From: Clavibacter michiganensis subsp. tessellarius
Lineage (GTDB): Bacteria > Actinomycetota > Actinomycetes > Actinomycetales > Microbacteriaceae
DNA length: 64,000 nucleotides
Direction: 5' to 3'
NCBI RefSeq assembly: GCF_021922985.1
Contig: NZ_CP040788.1
Span: forward strand, 1 to 64,000
Position 1 is the first letter of the stretch. Each line of letters begins with the position of its first letter. Under the pieces are notes generated by a model. It saw only the letters and a program-made list of their open reading frames with translations. It did no database searches and had not been told where the DNA came from. This document shows positions 21,338-30,711 of the stretch, in pieces. Made by a program: the position numbers and the translations under genes.

Positions 21338-21367
21338 GCGGGGCCGCCGCACGCGCGGCGGCCCCGC
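21338..21367 (+). terminator. Intercistronic 13-bp hairpin
   Basis: GCGGGGCCGCCGC (21338-21350) pairs perfectly with GCGGCGGCCCCGC (21355-21367), 4-nt loop. No T run; probably a partial terminator or 3' stabiliser. Confidence 0.7.
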
Positions 21368-21402
21368 TCCGCATCCCCCCCGACCCGAAGGGCGAGACGT
21401 CC

Positions 21403-22374
21403 ATGACGACCGCTGACCTGATCGGCAAGATCCTCCAGGTGGTGGCGGCGCTGGCCGTCTTCGCGCTGGTGATCGGGCTGATCCTCTTCCTCATCGACAA
21501 GGCGCCGAAGCGCGGGCGCGACTGGATCCAGCTCGGCGCCTTCGTGCTGCCGGCGCTGATCCTCCTGGCCGTCGGCCTCATCTACCCCGCGTTCCGCACG
21601 ACGCTCCTCGCCTTCCGCGACAACAGCGGCGAGTGGGCGGGGTTCGACAACTTCGTCTGGATGTTCACCCAGCCGTCCGCGCTCCGCACGCTGCTGAACA
21701 CGGTCATCTGGGTGGTCTTCGTCCCGCTGCTGTCGACGGCGATCGGCCTCGCGTACGCCGTGTTCATCGACAAGTCGCGCGGCGAGAAGTACTTCAAGGC
21801 CCTGGTCTTCATGCCGATGGCCATCTCGTTCGTCGGCGCCGGCATCATCTGGCGCTTCGTCTACGACTACAAGTCGGGGGAGCGCGAGCAGATCGGCCTG
21901 CTCAACCAGATCCTCGTCTGGCTCGGGCAGGAGCCCGTGCAGTGGCTGCAGACCTCGCCCATCAACACGGCGCTCCTCATCATCGTGATGATCTGGATCC
22001 AGACCGGCTTCGCCATGGTCGTGCTCTCCGCGAGCATCAAGGGCGTGCCGACCGAGCAGATCGAGGCCGCGCAGCTCGACGGCACCAACGCGTGGGAGCG
22101 GTTCCTCAACGTGACCCTGCCGGGCATCCGCGGGTCGCTCGTCGTGGTCGTGACCACCATCTCCATCGCGACGCTCAAGGTGTTCGACATCGTCCGCACC
22201 ATGACGGCGGGCAACTTCGACACGAGCGTCATCGCCAACGAGATGTACACGCAGGCGTTCCGCGCCGGCGAGCAGGGCCGCGGCTCCGCGCTCGCGATCG
22301 TGCTGTTCCTCATGGTCCTGCCGATCGTCATCTACAACGTCCGCGTCATGAGCAAGCAGAGGGAGATCCGATGA
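21403..22374 (+). CDS. Sugar ABC importer permease, MalF type
   Basis: 323-residue inner-membrane permease with about seven to eight helices. The EAA-loop that docks the ATPase is EAAQLDGTNAWERFLNVTLPGIRG. The N terminus (residues 1-60) has an additional helix pair before the family core. The stop overlaps the next permease start by 4 bp. No ATP-binding subunit is found nearby, so a shared MsiK-type ATPase elsewhere is likely. Confidence 0.93.
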   Translation: MTTADLIGKILQVVAALAVFALVIGLILFLIDKAPKRGRDWIQLGAFVLPALILLAVGLIYPAFRTTLLAFRDNSGEWAGFDNFVWMFTQPSALRTLLNTVIWVVFVPLLSTAIGLAYAVFIDKSRGEKYFKALVFMPMAISFVGAGIIWRFVYDYKSGEREQIGLLNQILVWLGQEPVQWLQTSPINTALLIIVMIWIQTGFAMVVLSASIKGVPTEQIEAAQLDGTNAWERFLNVTLPGIRGSLVVVVTTISIATLKVFDIVRTMTAGNFDTSVIANEMYTQAFRAGEQGRGSALAIVLFLMVLPIVIYNVRVMSKQREIR

Positions 22375-23360
22375 GCGTCGCACCCGCCGACCTGCCCGTC
22401 GCCGACCGGGGGACCCGCCGCGGCGCCATCGAGCAGGCGGCCTCCGTCGGCGCGAAGAGCCGTCGCGTGAAGAACCGGCTCACGTCGCGCCGCGCGACGG
22501 TGGCCGCGCTGATCATCGCCGTGCTCTGGACGCTGCCCACCTTCGGCCTGTTCATCTCGTCGTTCCGGCCGGCCGGGCTCATCCAGACCACCGGCTGGTG
22601 GACCATCTTCCAGAACCCGGGCTTCACGCTCGACAACTACCAGGACGTGCTGCTCTCGACCTCGCAGTCGTCGCCGCAGCTCGGCTCGTACTTCGTGAAC
22701 TCGCTCGCCATCGCGATCCCGGCGACGCTGTTCCCGCTCGTCATCGCGTCGATGGCGGCGTACGCCTTCGCGTGGATCAAGTTCAAGGGCTCGAACTTCC
22801 TGTTCGTGCTGATCTTCGCGCTGCAGATCGTGCCGCTGCAGATGGCGCTCATCCCGCTTCTGCAGATGTTCACCCGGACGCTCCGCCCGCTGCAGGAGGC
22901 CGTGCACGGCGTGATCCCGCTCATCCCCGAGCAGGGCTACCTGCCGGTGTGGGTGGCGCACACGATCTTCGCGCTGCCGCTCGCGATCTTCCTGCTGCAC
23001 AACTTCATCTCGGAGATCCCGGGCGAGGTCATCGAGGCGGCGCGGGTCGACGGCGCGAGCCACGGCCAGGTGTTCTTCCGCATCGTGCTGCCGCTGGCGC
23101 TGCCGGCCATCGCGTCCTTCGCGATCTTCCAGTTCCTGTGGGTCTGGAACGACCTGCTGGTGGCGCTGATCTTCTCCGGCGGCACCCCCGACGTCGCGCC
23201 GCTCACGCAGCGCCTCGCGGAGCTCACGGGGACGCGCGGGCAGGACTGGCAGCGGCTCACGGCGGCGGCGTTCGTCTCGCTCATCGTGCCGCTCATCGTG
23301 TTCTTCAGCCTGCAGCGCTACTTCGTGCGGGGACTGCTCGCGGGGTCCACGAAGGGCTGA
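22371..23360 (+). CDS. Sugar ABC importer permease, MalG type
   Basis: 329-residue permease with six helices after a 40-residue basic cytosolic N terminus (AKSRRVKNRLTSRRA). EAA motif: EAARVDGASHGQVFFRIVLPLALP. Together with the upstream permease it forms the heterodimeric channel of an alpha-glucoside-type importer. ATGA overlap with the first permease. A hairpin at 23379-23414 ends the operon. Confidence 0.93.
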   Translation: MSVAPADLPVADRGTRRGAIEQAASVGAKSRRVKNRLTSRRATVAALIIAVLWTLPTFGLFISSFRPAGLIQTTGWWTIFQNPGFTLDNYQDVLLSTSQSSPQLGSYFVNSLAIAIPATLFPLVIASMAAYAFAWIKFKGSNFLFVLIFALQIVPLQMALIPLLQMFTRTLRPLQEAVHGVIPLIPEQGYLPVWVAHTIFALPLAIFLLHNFISEIPGEVIEAARVDGASHGQVFFRIVLPLALPAIASFAIFQFLWVWNDLLVALIFSGGTPDVAPLTQRLAELTGTRGQDWQRLTAAAFVSLIVPLIVFFSLQRYFVRGLLAGSTKG

Positions 23361-23378
23361 TCCCCGGCCCGTCGACAC

Positions 23379-23414
23379 CGGCCCGGTCGTCCGCTCGCGC
23401 GGGTGGCCGGGCCG
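23379..23414 (+). terminator. Hairpin ending the importer operon
   Basis: CGGCCCGG (23379-23386) pairs with CCGGGCCG (23407-23414), with a 20-nt loop that may pair further. Confidence 0.5.
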
Positions 23415-23462
23415 TCGTCGTCCGCGCGCTGCCGCGTGGTCGGGCGAGATCCCCCACGGGCG

Positions 23463-23468
23463 TAAAAT
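23463..23468 (+). promoter_or_regulatory. -10 TAAAAT, leaderless start of ABC exporter
   Basis: TAAAAT is rare A/T-rich sequence here and ends 7 nt before the ATG at 23476, so the mRNA should begin at the start codon. Confidence 0.6.
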
Positions 23469-23475
23469 CGCCGGA

Positions 23476-25365
23476 ATGACGAGGATGGGCGACATCGCCG
23501 CGGGCGGCGGGATGCGCGGAGGCGGCGGACGCCGCGGGCGGGTGAGCGCGGCCAACGCCGAGGCCCAGCGCCGGGCCAACGCCGAGGCGCCGCGCGTCGA
23601 GAACCTGCTGGGCCGGATCGCGGAGCTGTTCCGCCCGCACCGGCGCGCGCTGGTCCTCACCATCGCCCTCGTGCTCGTCGGCGCCGGCCTCACGGTCGTG
23701 CCGCCGCTCCTCACGCAGCAGGCGTTCGACCGCGGGCTGTTCCCGCCGACTGGCGGACCCGACATCCCCGTGCTGGTCGAGCTCGTCGCGATCATGATCG
23801 CCATCTGGGTCGCGGGCGCGGGCCTCGGCGTGTGGCAGACGTACCTCACGGCCACGGTCGGCAACCGGGTCATGGGATCCATGCGCGTCGACCTGTTCCG
23901 CCACCTGCAGAGCATGGAGCTCGGCTTCTTCACGCGCACCAAGACGGGCGTGATCCAGTCGCGCCTGCAGAACGACGTGGGCGGCGTCGCGGCGGTCCTC
24001 ACCAACACCGTCTCCAGCGTGCTCGGCAACACCGTGACCGTGATCGCGGCCCTCGTCGCCATGCTCGTGCTCAACTGGCAGCTGACCCTCGTGGCCGTCG
24101 TGCTCATGCCGGTGCTCGTGGTGGCGCAGCGCCGCGTCGGGCAGGTGCGGGCGCGGATCGCCTCGAAGACGCAGGAGTCGCTGTCGGACATGACGGCCAT
24201 CACGCAGGAGACGCTGTCGGTCTCCGGCATCCTGCTGTCGAAGAGCTTCAACCGGCAGGCCGCGGAGACCGAGCGCTACGAGGCCGAGAACCGCACGCAG
24301 ATCCGGCTGCAGGTGAGCCAGCAGATGAGCGGCCAGTGGTTCTTCGCGCTGGTGCAGATCTTCCTGTCGATCATCCCGGCCATCGTCTACGTGGTCGCGG
24401 GCTTCCTCATCACGGGCGGCGTCAGCGTCACCGCCGGCACGATCGTCGCCTTCACCACCGTGCAGGCGCGCCTCATGTGGCCGCTCATCGGCCTGATGCG
24501 CGTGGCGCTCGACCTGCAGACCTCCGGCGCGCTCTTCGCCCGGATCTTCGAGTACCTCGACCTGGAGCCCGCCATCCGCGACCGGCACGACGCGCGCGCC
24601 GTCGCGGCCGGCCCGGCGCTCGGCCGGGTGGCGTTCGACGACGTGCGCTTCTCGTACCCGGACACCCGTCCCGGCGACAGGCCCACGCTCGACGGCATGT
24701 CCTTCGCCATCGAGCCCGGGCAGTTCGCGGCGTTCGTCGGCCCCTCGGGCGCGGGCAAGACGACCGTCTCGTACCTGATCCCGCGCTTCCACGACGTGAC
24801 CGGCGGCCGGGTGCTCTTCGCCGACGAGGACGTGCGGGCCCTCGAGCAGGAGTCGCTGCTGGAGAACATCGGCATCGTGAGCCAGGAGACGTACCTCTTC
24901 CACGCGACGATCGGCGACAACCTCCGCTACGCGCGGCCCGACGCCACCCGGGAGCAGATCGAGCAGGCGGCCCGGGCGGCCAACATCCACGGCACGATCG
25001 AGTCGTTCCCCGACGGCTACGACACGCTCGTGGGGGAGCGCGGCTACCGGCTCTCGGGCGGCGAGAAGCAGCGCATCGCCATCGCGCGCGTGCTGCTCAA
25101 GGACCCGGCCGTGCTGATCCTCGACGAGGCCACCAGCGCGCTCGACGCCATCTCGGAGCGCGTCGTGCAGCAGGCCCTCGACACGGCGTCGCGCGGCCGC
25201 ACGACCATCGCCATCGCGCACCGGCTGTCGACCGTGGTGGACGCCGACGTGATCTTCGTGGTCGTCGCCGGCAGCATCGTCGAGCAGGGCACGCACCTGG
25301 AGCTGCTCGCCCGCGGTGGCGAGTACGCGCGGCTCTACAGCGACCAGCGCACCGCGGCGGCCTGA
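23476..25365 (+). CDS. ABC exporter, fused membrane and ATPase domains
   Basis: 629-residue half-transporter expected to act as a dimer. A Gly/Arg-rich N terminus is followed by six membrane helices (about residues 55-330) and a nucleotide-binding domain with Walker A GPSGAGKTT, Q-loop SQETYLF, signature LSGGEKQRIAIARVLL, Walker B VLILDEATSALD and H-loop AIAHRLS. Lipid or drug export is typical of the family; no substrate is suggested by neighbours. It has its own leaderless-type promoter and converges on DUF305. Confidence 0.94.
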   Translation: MTRMGDIAAGGGMRGGGGRRGRVSAANAEAQRRANAEAPRVENLLGRIAELFRPHRRALVLTIALVLVGAGLTVVPPLLTQQAFDRGLFPPTGGPDIPVLVELVAIMIAIWVAGAGLGVWQTYLTATVGNRVMGSMRVDLFRHLQSMELGFFTRTKTGVIQSRLQNDVGGVAAVLTNTVSSVLGNTVTVIAALVAMLVLNWQLTLVAVVLMPVLVVAQRRVGQVRARIASKTQESLSDMTAITQETLSVSGILLSKSFNRQAAETERYEAENRTQIRLQVSQQMSGQWFFALVQIFLSIIPAIVYVVAGFLITGGVSVTAGTIVAFTTVQARLMWPLIGLMRVALDLQTSGALFARIFEYLDLEPAIRDRHDARAVAAGPALGRVAFDDVRFSYPDTRPGDRPTLDGMSFAIEPGQFAAFVGPSGAGKTTVSYLIPRFHDVTGGRVLFADEDVRALEQESLLENIGIVSQETYLFHATIGDNLRYARPDATREQIEQAARAANIHGTIESFPDGYDTLVGERGYRLSGGEKQRIAIARVLLKDPAVLILDEATSALDAISERVVQQALDTASRGRTTIAIAHRLSTVVDADVIFVVVAGSIVEQGTHLELLARGGEYARLYSDQRTAAA

Positions 25366-25421
25366 GCCCCGGACCGGCCTGGATCCCGGCGCGGGACGCC
25401 CCGCCGGTGCCGCGGACGACG

Positions 25422-25450
25422 ACCGCCCGCCCGCGAGGCGGACGGGCGGT
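25422..25450. terminator. Bidirectional terminator, ABC exporter / DUF305
   Basis: ACCGCCCG (25422-25429) pairs with CGGGCGGT (25443-25450); inner CCGC/GCGG extends the stem. Confidence 0.7.
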
Positions 25451-25467
25451 GCGAGGGGCGGATCGGA

Positions 25468-26235
25468 TCAGGAGCGCGCGTCGAGCAGCTGCTGCATGTA
25501 GAGGATCTCCTTGTCCTGGATCATCACCATGCCGTTCGCCAGGTCCGTGACCAGGGGGTTCCTGGACCGGTCGAGGAGGGCCTGCGCCATCTCCACGCCG
25601 CCGCGGTGGTGCGCGATCATCAGCGTCAGGAACTTCCGCTCCGCCTCGACGCCCGTGAGGCCCTGCAGCTCCTCGAGGTCGGCCTGCGAGGCGAGGCCCG
25701 GCATGGTCGCGCCGGGCGTCATGTCCATGGAGGAGTGGTCCGTCTTACCGTCGAGGGTCGGCAGCGTCATCCACGTCATGCGCGGCTGCGACGGCGCCTG
25801 GTCGAGTCCCCACGAGGTGAGGAACGCGTACATCTGACCCGCCTGCTGGGACTGCGCCTGGGCGATGTCCTGCGCGATGAGCTTGACCTCGGGGTCGTCC
25901 GTGCGGTCGATGATCATGAGCGACATCTGCACGGCCTGCTCGTGGTGCACCTGCATGTCGCGGGAGAAGCCGGCCTCCGCGCTGTTCGTGCTGGGCGTGA
26001 GCGCCGAGACGGGCGCGGTCACGCGGCCCACGAGGAGCCCGGCGACCACGAGCGCCACCGCGACGATGCCGGCCGCGAGGCCGATGCGGACGCGTCGCCC
26101 GCGGGCGCGCGACTCCTCCCCGTGCGCGACGAGGCCCTGGAGCTCCTCCTCGCGGATGTCGTCGTCCGGGACGTGGTCGACGACGGTGTCGCCCTCGGGA
26201 CGCGGGTCGGACGCGTCGGAGCCGCGGTCGGCCAC
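25468..26235 (-). CDS. DUF305 membrane-anchored protein
   Basis: 255-residue protein: acidic cytosolic N terminus, one membrane helix (IGLAAGIVAVALVVAGLLVG, about residues 51-71), then an extracytoplasmic ferritin-like helical DUF305 domain with two His motifs, HHEQAVQM and AHHRGGVEMA. DUF305 proteins are known beside copper-resistance genes, and the His/Met-rich helices (TDHSSMDMTPGATM) could bind metal; that is inference. The GTG start lies 2 bp after the DUF3105 stop, so both form one transcription unit. Confidence 0.88.
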   Translation of the reverse strand: MADRGSDASDPRPEGDTVVDHVPDDDIREEELQGLVAHGEESRARGRRVRIGLAAGIVAVALVVAGLLVGRVTAPVSALTPSTNSAEAGFSRDMQVHHEQAVQMSLMIIDRTDDPEVKLIAQDIAQAQSQQAGQMYAFLTSWGLDQAPSQPRMTWMTLPTLDGKTDHSSMDMTPGATMPGLASQADLEELQGLTGVEAERKFLTLMIAHHRGGVEMAQALLDRSRNPLVTDLANGMVMIQDKEILYMQQLLDARS

Positions 26236-26237
26236 GG

Positions 26238-26981
26238 TCAGGAGACCCGGCCCTCGCCCTCGAGGGCGCCGGTGCACGCGGCACCGGCCTCGGGGGCGTT
26301 CGGGCTCTTCCAGTACTTGGCCATGAAGTCCTTGATGCGCTGGTCGTCGACCGAGTCGACCTTGACCTGCGCGCCCCACGCGGACAGCGCGATGGGGGTG
26401 TCGAGGCCCTCGTAGGGCGACATGGTGACGTAGCCGCCGAACGACTCCGCGTACTTCTGCAGGTTCGACAGGTCGTCGCCGGTGATCTTCGCGGCGTCGT
26501 ACGTGATCCACACGGCGCCGTGCTCGAGGTCGTGCACCGCGTTCTCGTTGGGCTGCGGCTGGTCGTAGATGCCGCAGTTCAGCCACATGGCGTTGTGCTC
26601 GCCGCCGGCGGGCGGGCTCATGCCCTGGTACTTGGCGGCGTAGTCGACGGTGCCCTGCACGTGCGTGCTGGGGAGCGAGTCCCAGGTGCGGAGGCCCTCG
26701 ATGCTGATGGAGTCGGGATCCTGCTTCGGGGTGCCGCTCGAGACGACCACGCCGATGACGACGGCCACCACGGCGACGGCGGCCACGGATCCCGTGATGA
26801 TGCCGATGAGGCGGTTGCGGCGCGCACGGTCCTGCTGCTTCTTGAGCGCCGCCACCTTCTCGGCGCGGCGGGCCTCGCGCTGCTGCTTGACCGTGAGGTC
26901 CTTGTGGGCCTGCTTGGCGGTCGGCGGGACGGGCCGTCCGCTCGTGTCGCCGGAGGGCGTGGTGTCGTCGCGTCGCGCCAC
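26238..26981 (-). CDS. DUF3105 membrane-anchored protein
   Basis: 247-residue protein with a basic coiled N terminus (KQAHKDLTVKQQREARRAEK), one helix (IGIITGSVAAVAVVAVVIGVV) and an extracytoplasmic DUF3105 domain (HVQGTVDYAAKYQGMSPPAG, HDLEHGAVWITYD). The conserved His and Cys in GGEHNAMWLNCGIYD and VHDLEHG are candidate metal ligands. GTG at 26981 has GAAGGA upstream. First gene of a two-gene unit with DUF305; function unknown. Confidence 0.87.
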   Translation of the reverse strand: MARRDDTTPSGDTSGRPVPPTAKQAHKDLTVKQQREARRAEKVAALKKQQDRARRNRLIGIITGSVAAVAVVAVVIGVVVSSGTPKQDPDSISIEGLRTWDSLPSTHVQGTVDYAAKYQGMSPPAGGEHNAMWLNCGIYDQPQPNENAVHDLEHGAVWITYDAAKITGDDLSNLQKYAESFGGYVTMSPYEGLDTPIALSAWGAQVKVDSVDDQRIKDFMAKYWKSPNAPEAGAACTGALEGEGRVS

Positions 26982-27091
26982 GGAGGGTCCTTCTCTGCTG
27001 GGGGAATGTGCGATCAGGGTACCCGCTCGGCCTGGGCGCGCCCTGCCCGCGCGGGCGGCCGAGCGCCCGTAACACGGCGGACGGGCGCGCC

Positions 27092-27097
27092 TATGCT
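27092..27097 (+). promoter_or_regulatory. -10 TATGCT of the transsulfuration operon
   Basis: TATGCT with GTAACA (27069-27074, 4 of 6 to TTGACA) 17 nt upstream; start expected near 27104, giving a leader of about 47 nt before the GTG at 27151. Confidence 0.5.
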
Positions 27098-27150
27098 GGA
27101 CGGGCGGGGCCCACCGGACCGCACACCTGACACCGGGAGCACCACCACAC

Positions 27151-28515
<1,365 letters not shown>

Positions 28516-28562
28516 TCCGCGGGCACGGCCCCGGCACACCTCCGACCACAGAGACGAGCACC

Positions 28563-29735
28563 GTGAGCGACAAGCACGACTTCGACACCCGCGCCATCCA
28601 CGCCGGCCAGGACCCGGATCCCACCACGGGCGCGGTCATCCCGCCCCTGTACCTCACGAGCACCTTCGTGCAGGACGGCATCGGCGGGCTCCGCGGCGGC
28701 TACGAGTACGCGCGCAGCGCCAACCCCACCCGCACCGGGCTGCAGGAGCTGCTCGCCTCGCTCGAGCGCGGGAAGCACGCCTTCTCGTTCGCGTCCGGGC
28801 TGGCCGCCGAGGACACGCTCCTCCGCGCGATCACGCGGCCGGGCGACCGCATCGTCCTCAGCGACGACGTGTACGGCGGCACCTACCGCCTGCTCACGCG
28901 CGTGCTCGGCGACTGGGGGATCGTCGTCGAGACGGTCGACATGAGCGACCTCGCCGCGGTCGAGCGGGTCCTCGGATCCGGCCCCGCCAAGGTCCTCTGG
29001 GTCGAGACCCCGAGCAACCCGCTGATGAAGATCAGCGACATCCGCGCGCTCGCCGACCTCGGCCACGCCGCCGGCGCCACGGTCGTCGTCGACAACACCT
29101 TCGCCTCGCCGTACCTCCAGCAGCCGCTGACGCTCGGTGCCGACGTGGTCGTGCACTCGACCACGAAGTACCTCGGCGGGCACTCCGACGTGCTCGGCGG
29201 CGCCGTGATCCTCGACGACGACGCGCTCGCCGAGAAGGTCGGCTTCCTGCAGTTCGCGGTCGGCGCCGTCTCGGGCCCGATGGACGCCTGGCTCACCACG
29301 CGCGGGATCAAGACGCTCGCCGTGCGCGTCGAGCGCCACTCCTCGAACGCCGAGGAGATCGCGTCCTTCCTCCAGCAGCACCCCGACGTCACGGCGGTGC
29401 ACTACCCCGGGCTCCCGGAGCACCCGGGCCACGACATCGCCAAGGCGCAGATGTCCGGCTTCGGCGGCATGATCTCGTTCCAGGTGCGCGGGGGAGCGAA
29501 GGCCGCCCGCCGCGTGGTCGAGGGCACGCGCGTCTTCCAGCTCGCCGAGTCGCTCGGCGGCGTGGAGTCGCTCATCAGCTACCCGTCCGAGATGACGCAC
29601 GCGTCCGTGAAGGGCACGCCGCTCGAGGTCCCGGACGACCTGGTGCGCCTCTCGGTGGGCATCGAGTCCGTCGAGGACCTCGTCGTCGACCTCGAGCGCG
29701 CGCTCGGCAAGGCGCTCAAGCAGGGCAAGCACTAG
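28563..29735 (+). CDS. metB: Cystathionine gamma-synthase/lyase
   Basis: 390-residue Cys/Met-metabolism PLP enzyme. The internal aldimine residue is Lys202 in VVHSTTKYLGGHSD; other family motifs are YEYARSANPTRTG, VETPSNPLMKI and VDNTFASPYLQ. The sequence does not let me separate synthase (MetB) from lyase (MccB). With Cbs upstream, either transsulfuration direction is possible. GTG start preceded by GAGACGAGCACC. Ends at a terminator shared with rnhA. Confidence 0.92.
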   Translation: MSDKHDFDTRAIHAGQDPDPTTGAVIPPLYLTSTFVQDGIGGLRGGYEYARSANPTRTGLQELLASLERGKHAFSFASGLAAEDTLLRAITRPGDRIVLSDDVYGGTYRLLTRVLGDWGIVVETVDMSDLAAVERVLGSGPAKVLWVETPSNPLMKISDIRALADLGHAAGATVVVDNTFASPYLQQPLTLGADVVVHSTTKYLGGHSDVLGGAVILDDDALAEKVGFLQFAVGAVSGPMDAWLTTRGIKTLAVRVERHSSNAEEIASFLQQHPDVTAVHYPGLPEHPGHDIAKAQMSGFGGMISFQVRGGAKAARRVVEGTRVFQLAESLGGVESLISYPSEMTHASVKGTPLEVPDDLVRLSVGIESVEDLVVDLERALGKALKQGKH

Positions 29736-29742
29736 CGGGGAG

Positions 29743-29770
29743 CGGTGCGGCGCGCGTCGGCGCCGCACCG
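29743..29770. terminator. Bidirectional terminator, metB / rnhA
   Basis: CGGTGCGGCGC (29743-29753) pairs perfectly with GCGCCGCACCG (29760-29770), 6-nt loop. Confidence 0.8.
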
Positions 29771-29782
29771 TCCCGACGCGGA

Positions 29783-30535
29783 TCAGGGCAGCAGCAGCCG
29801 CACGGCCTCGTCGACGCTGACCCCGCGGTCGCGCGCGTGGGCGCTGAGGCGCGCCATGGCGTCGCGGTCGAGCGCGATCGTGAGGGTGGTGTCGCCGGGC
29901 TCCGGCGCGACCTCCTCGTCGAACGCGTCGAAGTCGAACAGGCCCGGCTGCGCGGGCGCCTCGGCCTCGACGGCCTCCGCCCGCGCGATCACGGGGTCGG
30001 CCGCGAGCTCGGCGTCGGCCTCGACGGCCGCGGTCTCCTCCGTGGCCGCCGCCGCGGACCCGCCCGTCTCGTGCCCCTCCCAGCCCGGTCCCCCGGGGAT
30101 CGGGCTGCGGCTCTGGAACGCCGTCGCCACGGCGCGCGCCCGCACGTCCGCCGCCTCGTTGAGCGGGTGGTTCGCGTGCCCCTTGACCCACTCGAAGCGG
30201 TAGCGGCGGCCCTGGATCTCGGCGTCGATCTCCTTCAGCAGCTCCACGTTGAGCACCGGCTTGCCGTCGCCCTTGCGCCAGCCCTTGCGCTTCCAGCCGG
30301 GCATCCACTTGGTGACCGAGTTGATGACGTACTGGCTGTCGCAGAGCACGAGCAGGTCGTCGTCGAGGTGCGCGGTGGCGCGGAACAGCTCGAGCACCGC
30401 CTTCAGCTCGCCCTGGTTGTTCGTGGCGTGCGCCCACCCGCCCGCGGCCCAGTGCTCGTCGTCGACGTACCAGGCCCAGCCGGCGGGCCCCGGGTTGCCG
30501 AGCGCGGATCCGTCTGCCGCGGCGGTGATCGTCAC
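29783..30535 (-). CDS. rnhA: Ribonuclease HI with C-terminal extension
   Basis: Cleaves RNA in RNA-DNA hybrids. Residues 1-140 are a complete RNase HI with Asp8, Glu43, Asp66 and Asp130 as the catalytic acids and His120 in KGHANHPLNEAAD. The other 110 residues are unusual: an acidic Ala-rich linker (about 150-212), then TTLTIALDRDAMARLSAHAR and DRGVSVDEAVRLLLP, which reads like a ribbon-helix-helix DNA-binding element. Typical single-domain enzymes are about 150 residues. Start GTG at 30535, with the catalytic strand at the expected position. Confidence 0.88.
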   Translation of the reverse strand: MTITAAADGSALGNPGPAGWAWYVDDEHWAAGGWAHATNNQGELKAVLELFRATAHLDDDLLVLCDSQYVINSVTKWMPGWKRKGWRKGDGKPVLNVELLKEIDAEIQGRRYRFEWVKGHANHPLNEAADVRARAVATAFQSRSPIPGGPGWEGHETGGSAAAATEETAAVEADAELAADPVIARAEAVEAEAPAQPGLFDFDAFDEEVAPEPGDTTLTIALDRDAMARLSAHARDRGVSVDEAVRLLLP

Positions 30536-30632
30536 AGGTGGTGCCTCTCGTCGGGTGGAGGACCAGTCTGCCGCAGCCGTCGCGGCCCCCGCGCACGCCC
30601 TCCCGGGACGCCGGATCCCCCAGCCGCCCCCG

Positions 30633-30660
30633 TGTGACTGTCACATGTGACAATGTGACA
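30633..30660. promoter_or_regulatory. TGTGA/TCACA operator cluster before the LacI gene
   Basis: TGTGA-CTG-TCACA (30633-30645) overlaps the 14-bp palindrome TGTCACATGTGACA (30639-30652), and a further TGTGACA ends at 30660. Several registers could bind one dimer or two. Confidence 0.7.
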
Positions 30661-30711
30661 CCTGCGCCGCGTGGCGCGACCGGGGCCGGGCCCCGCACCA
30701 GGACGGGGTCG

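Noticed and set aside
27098..27150. Riboswitch (SAM or cobalamin) before cbs-metB
   Set aside because: Leader only about 47 nt and no conserved riboswitch elements visible.
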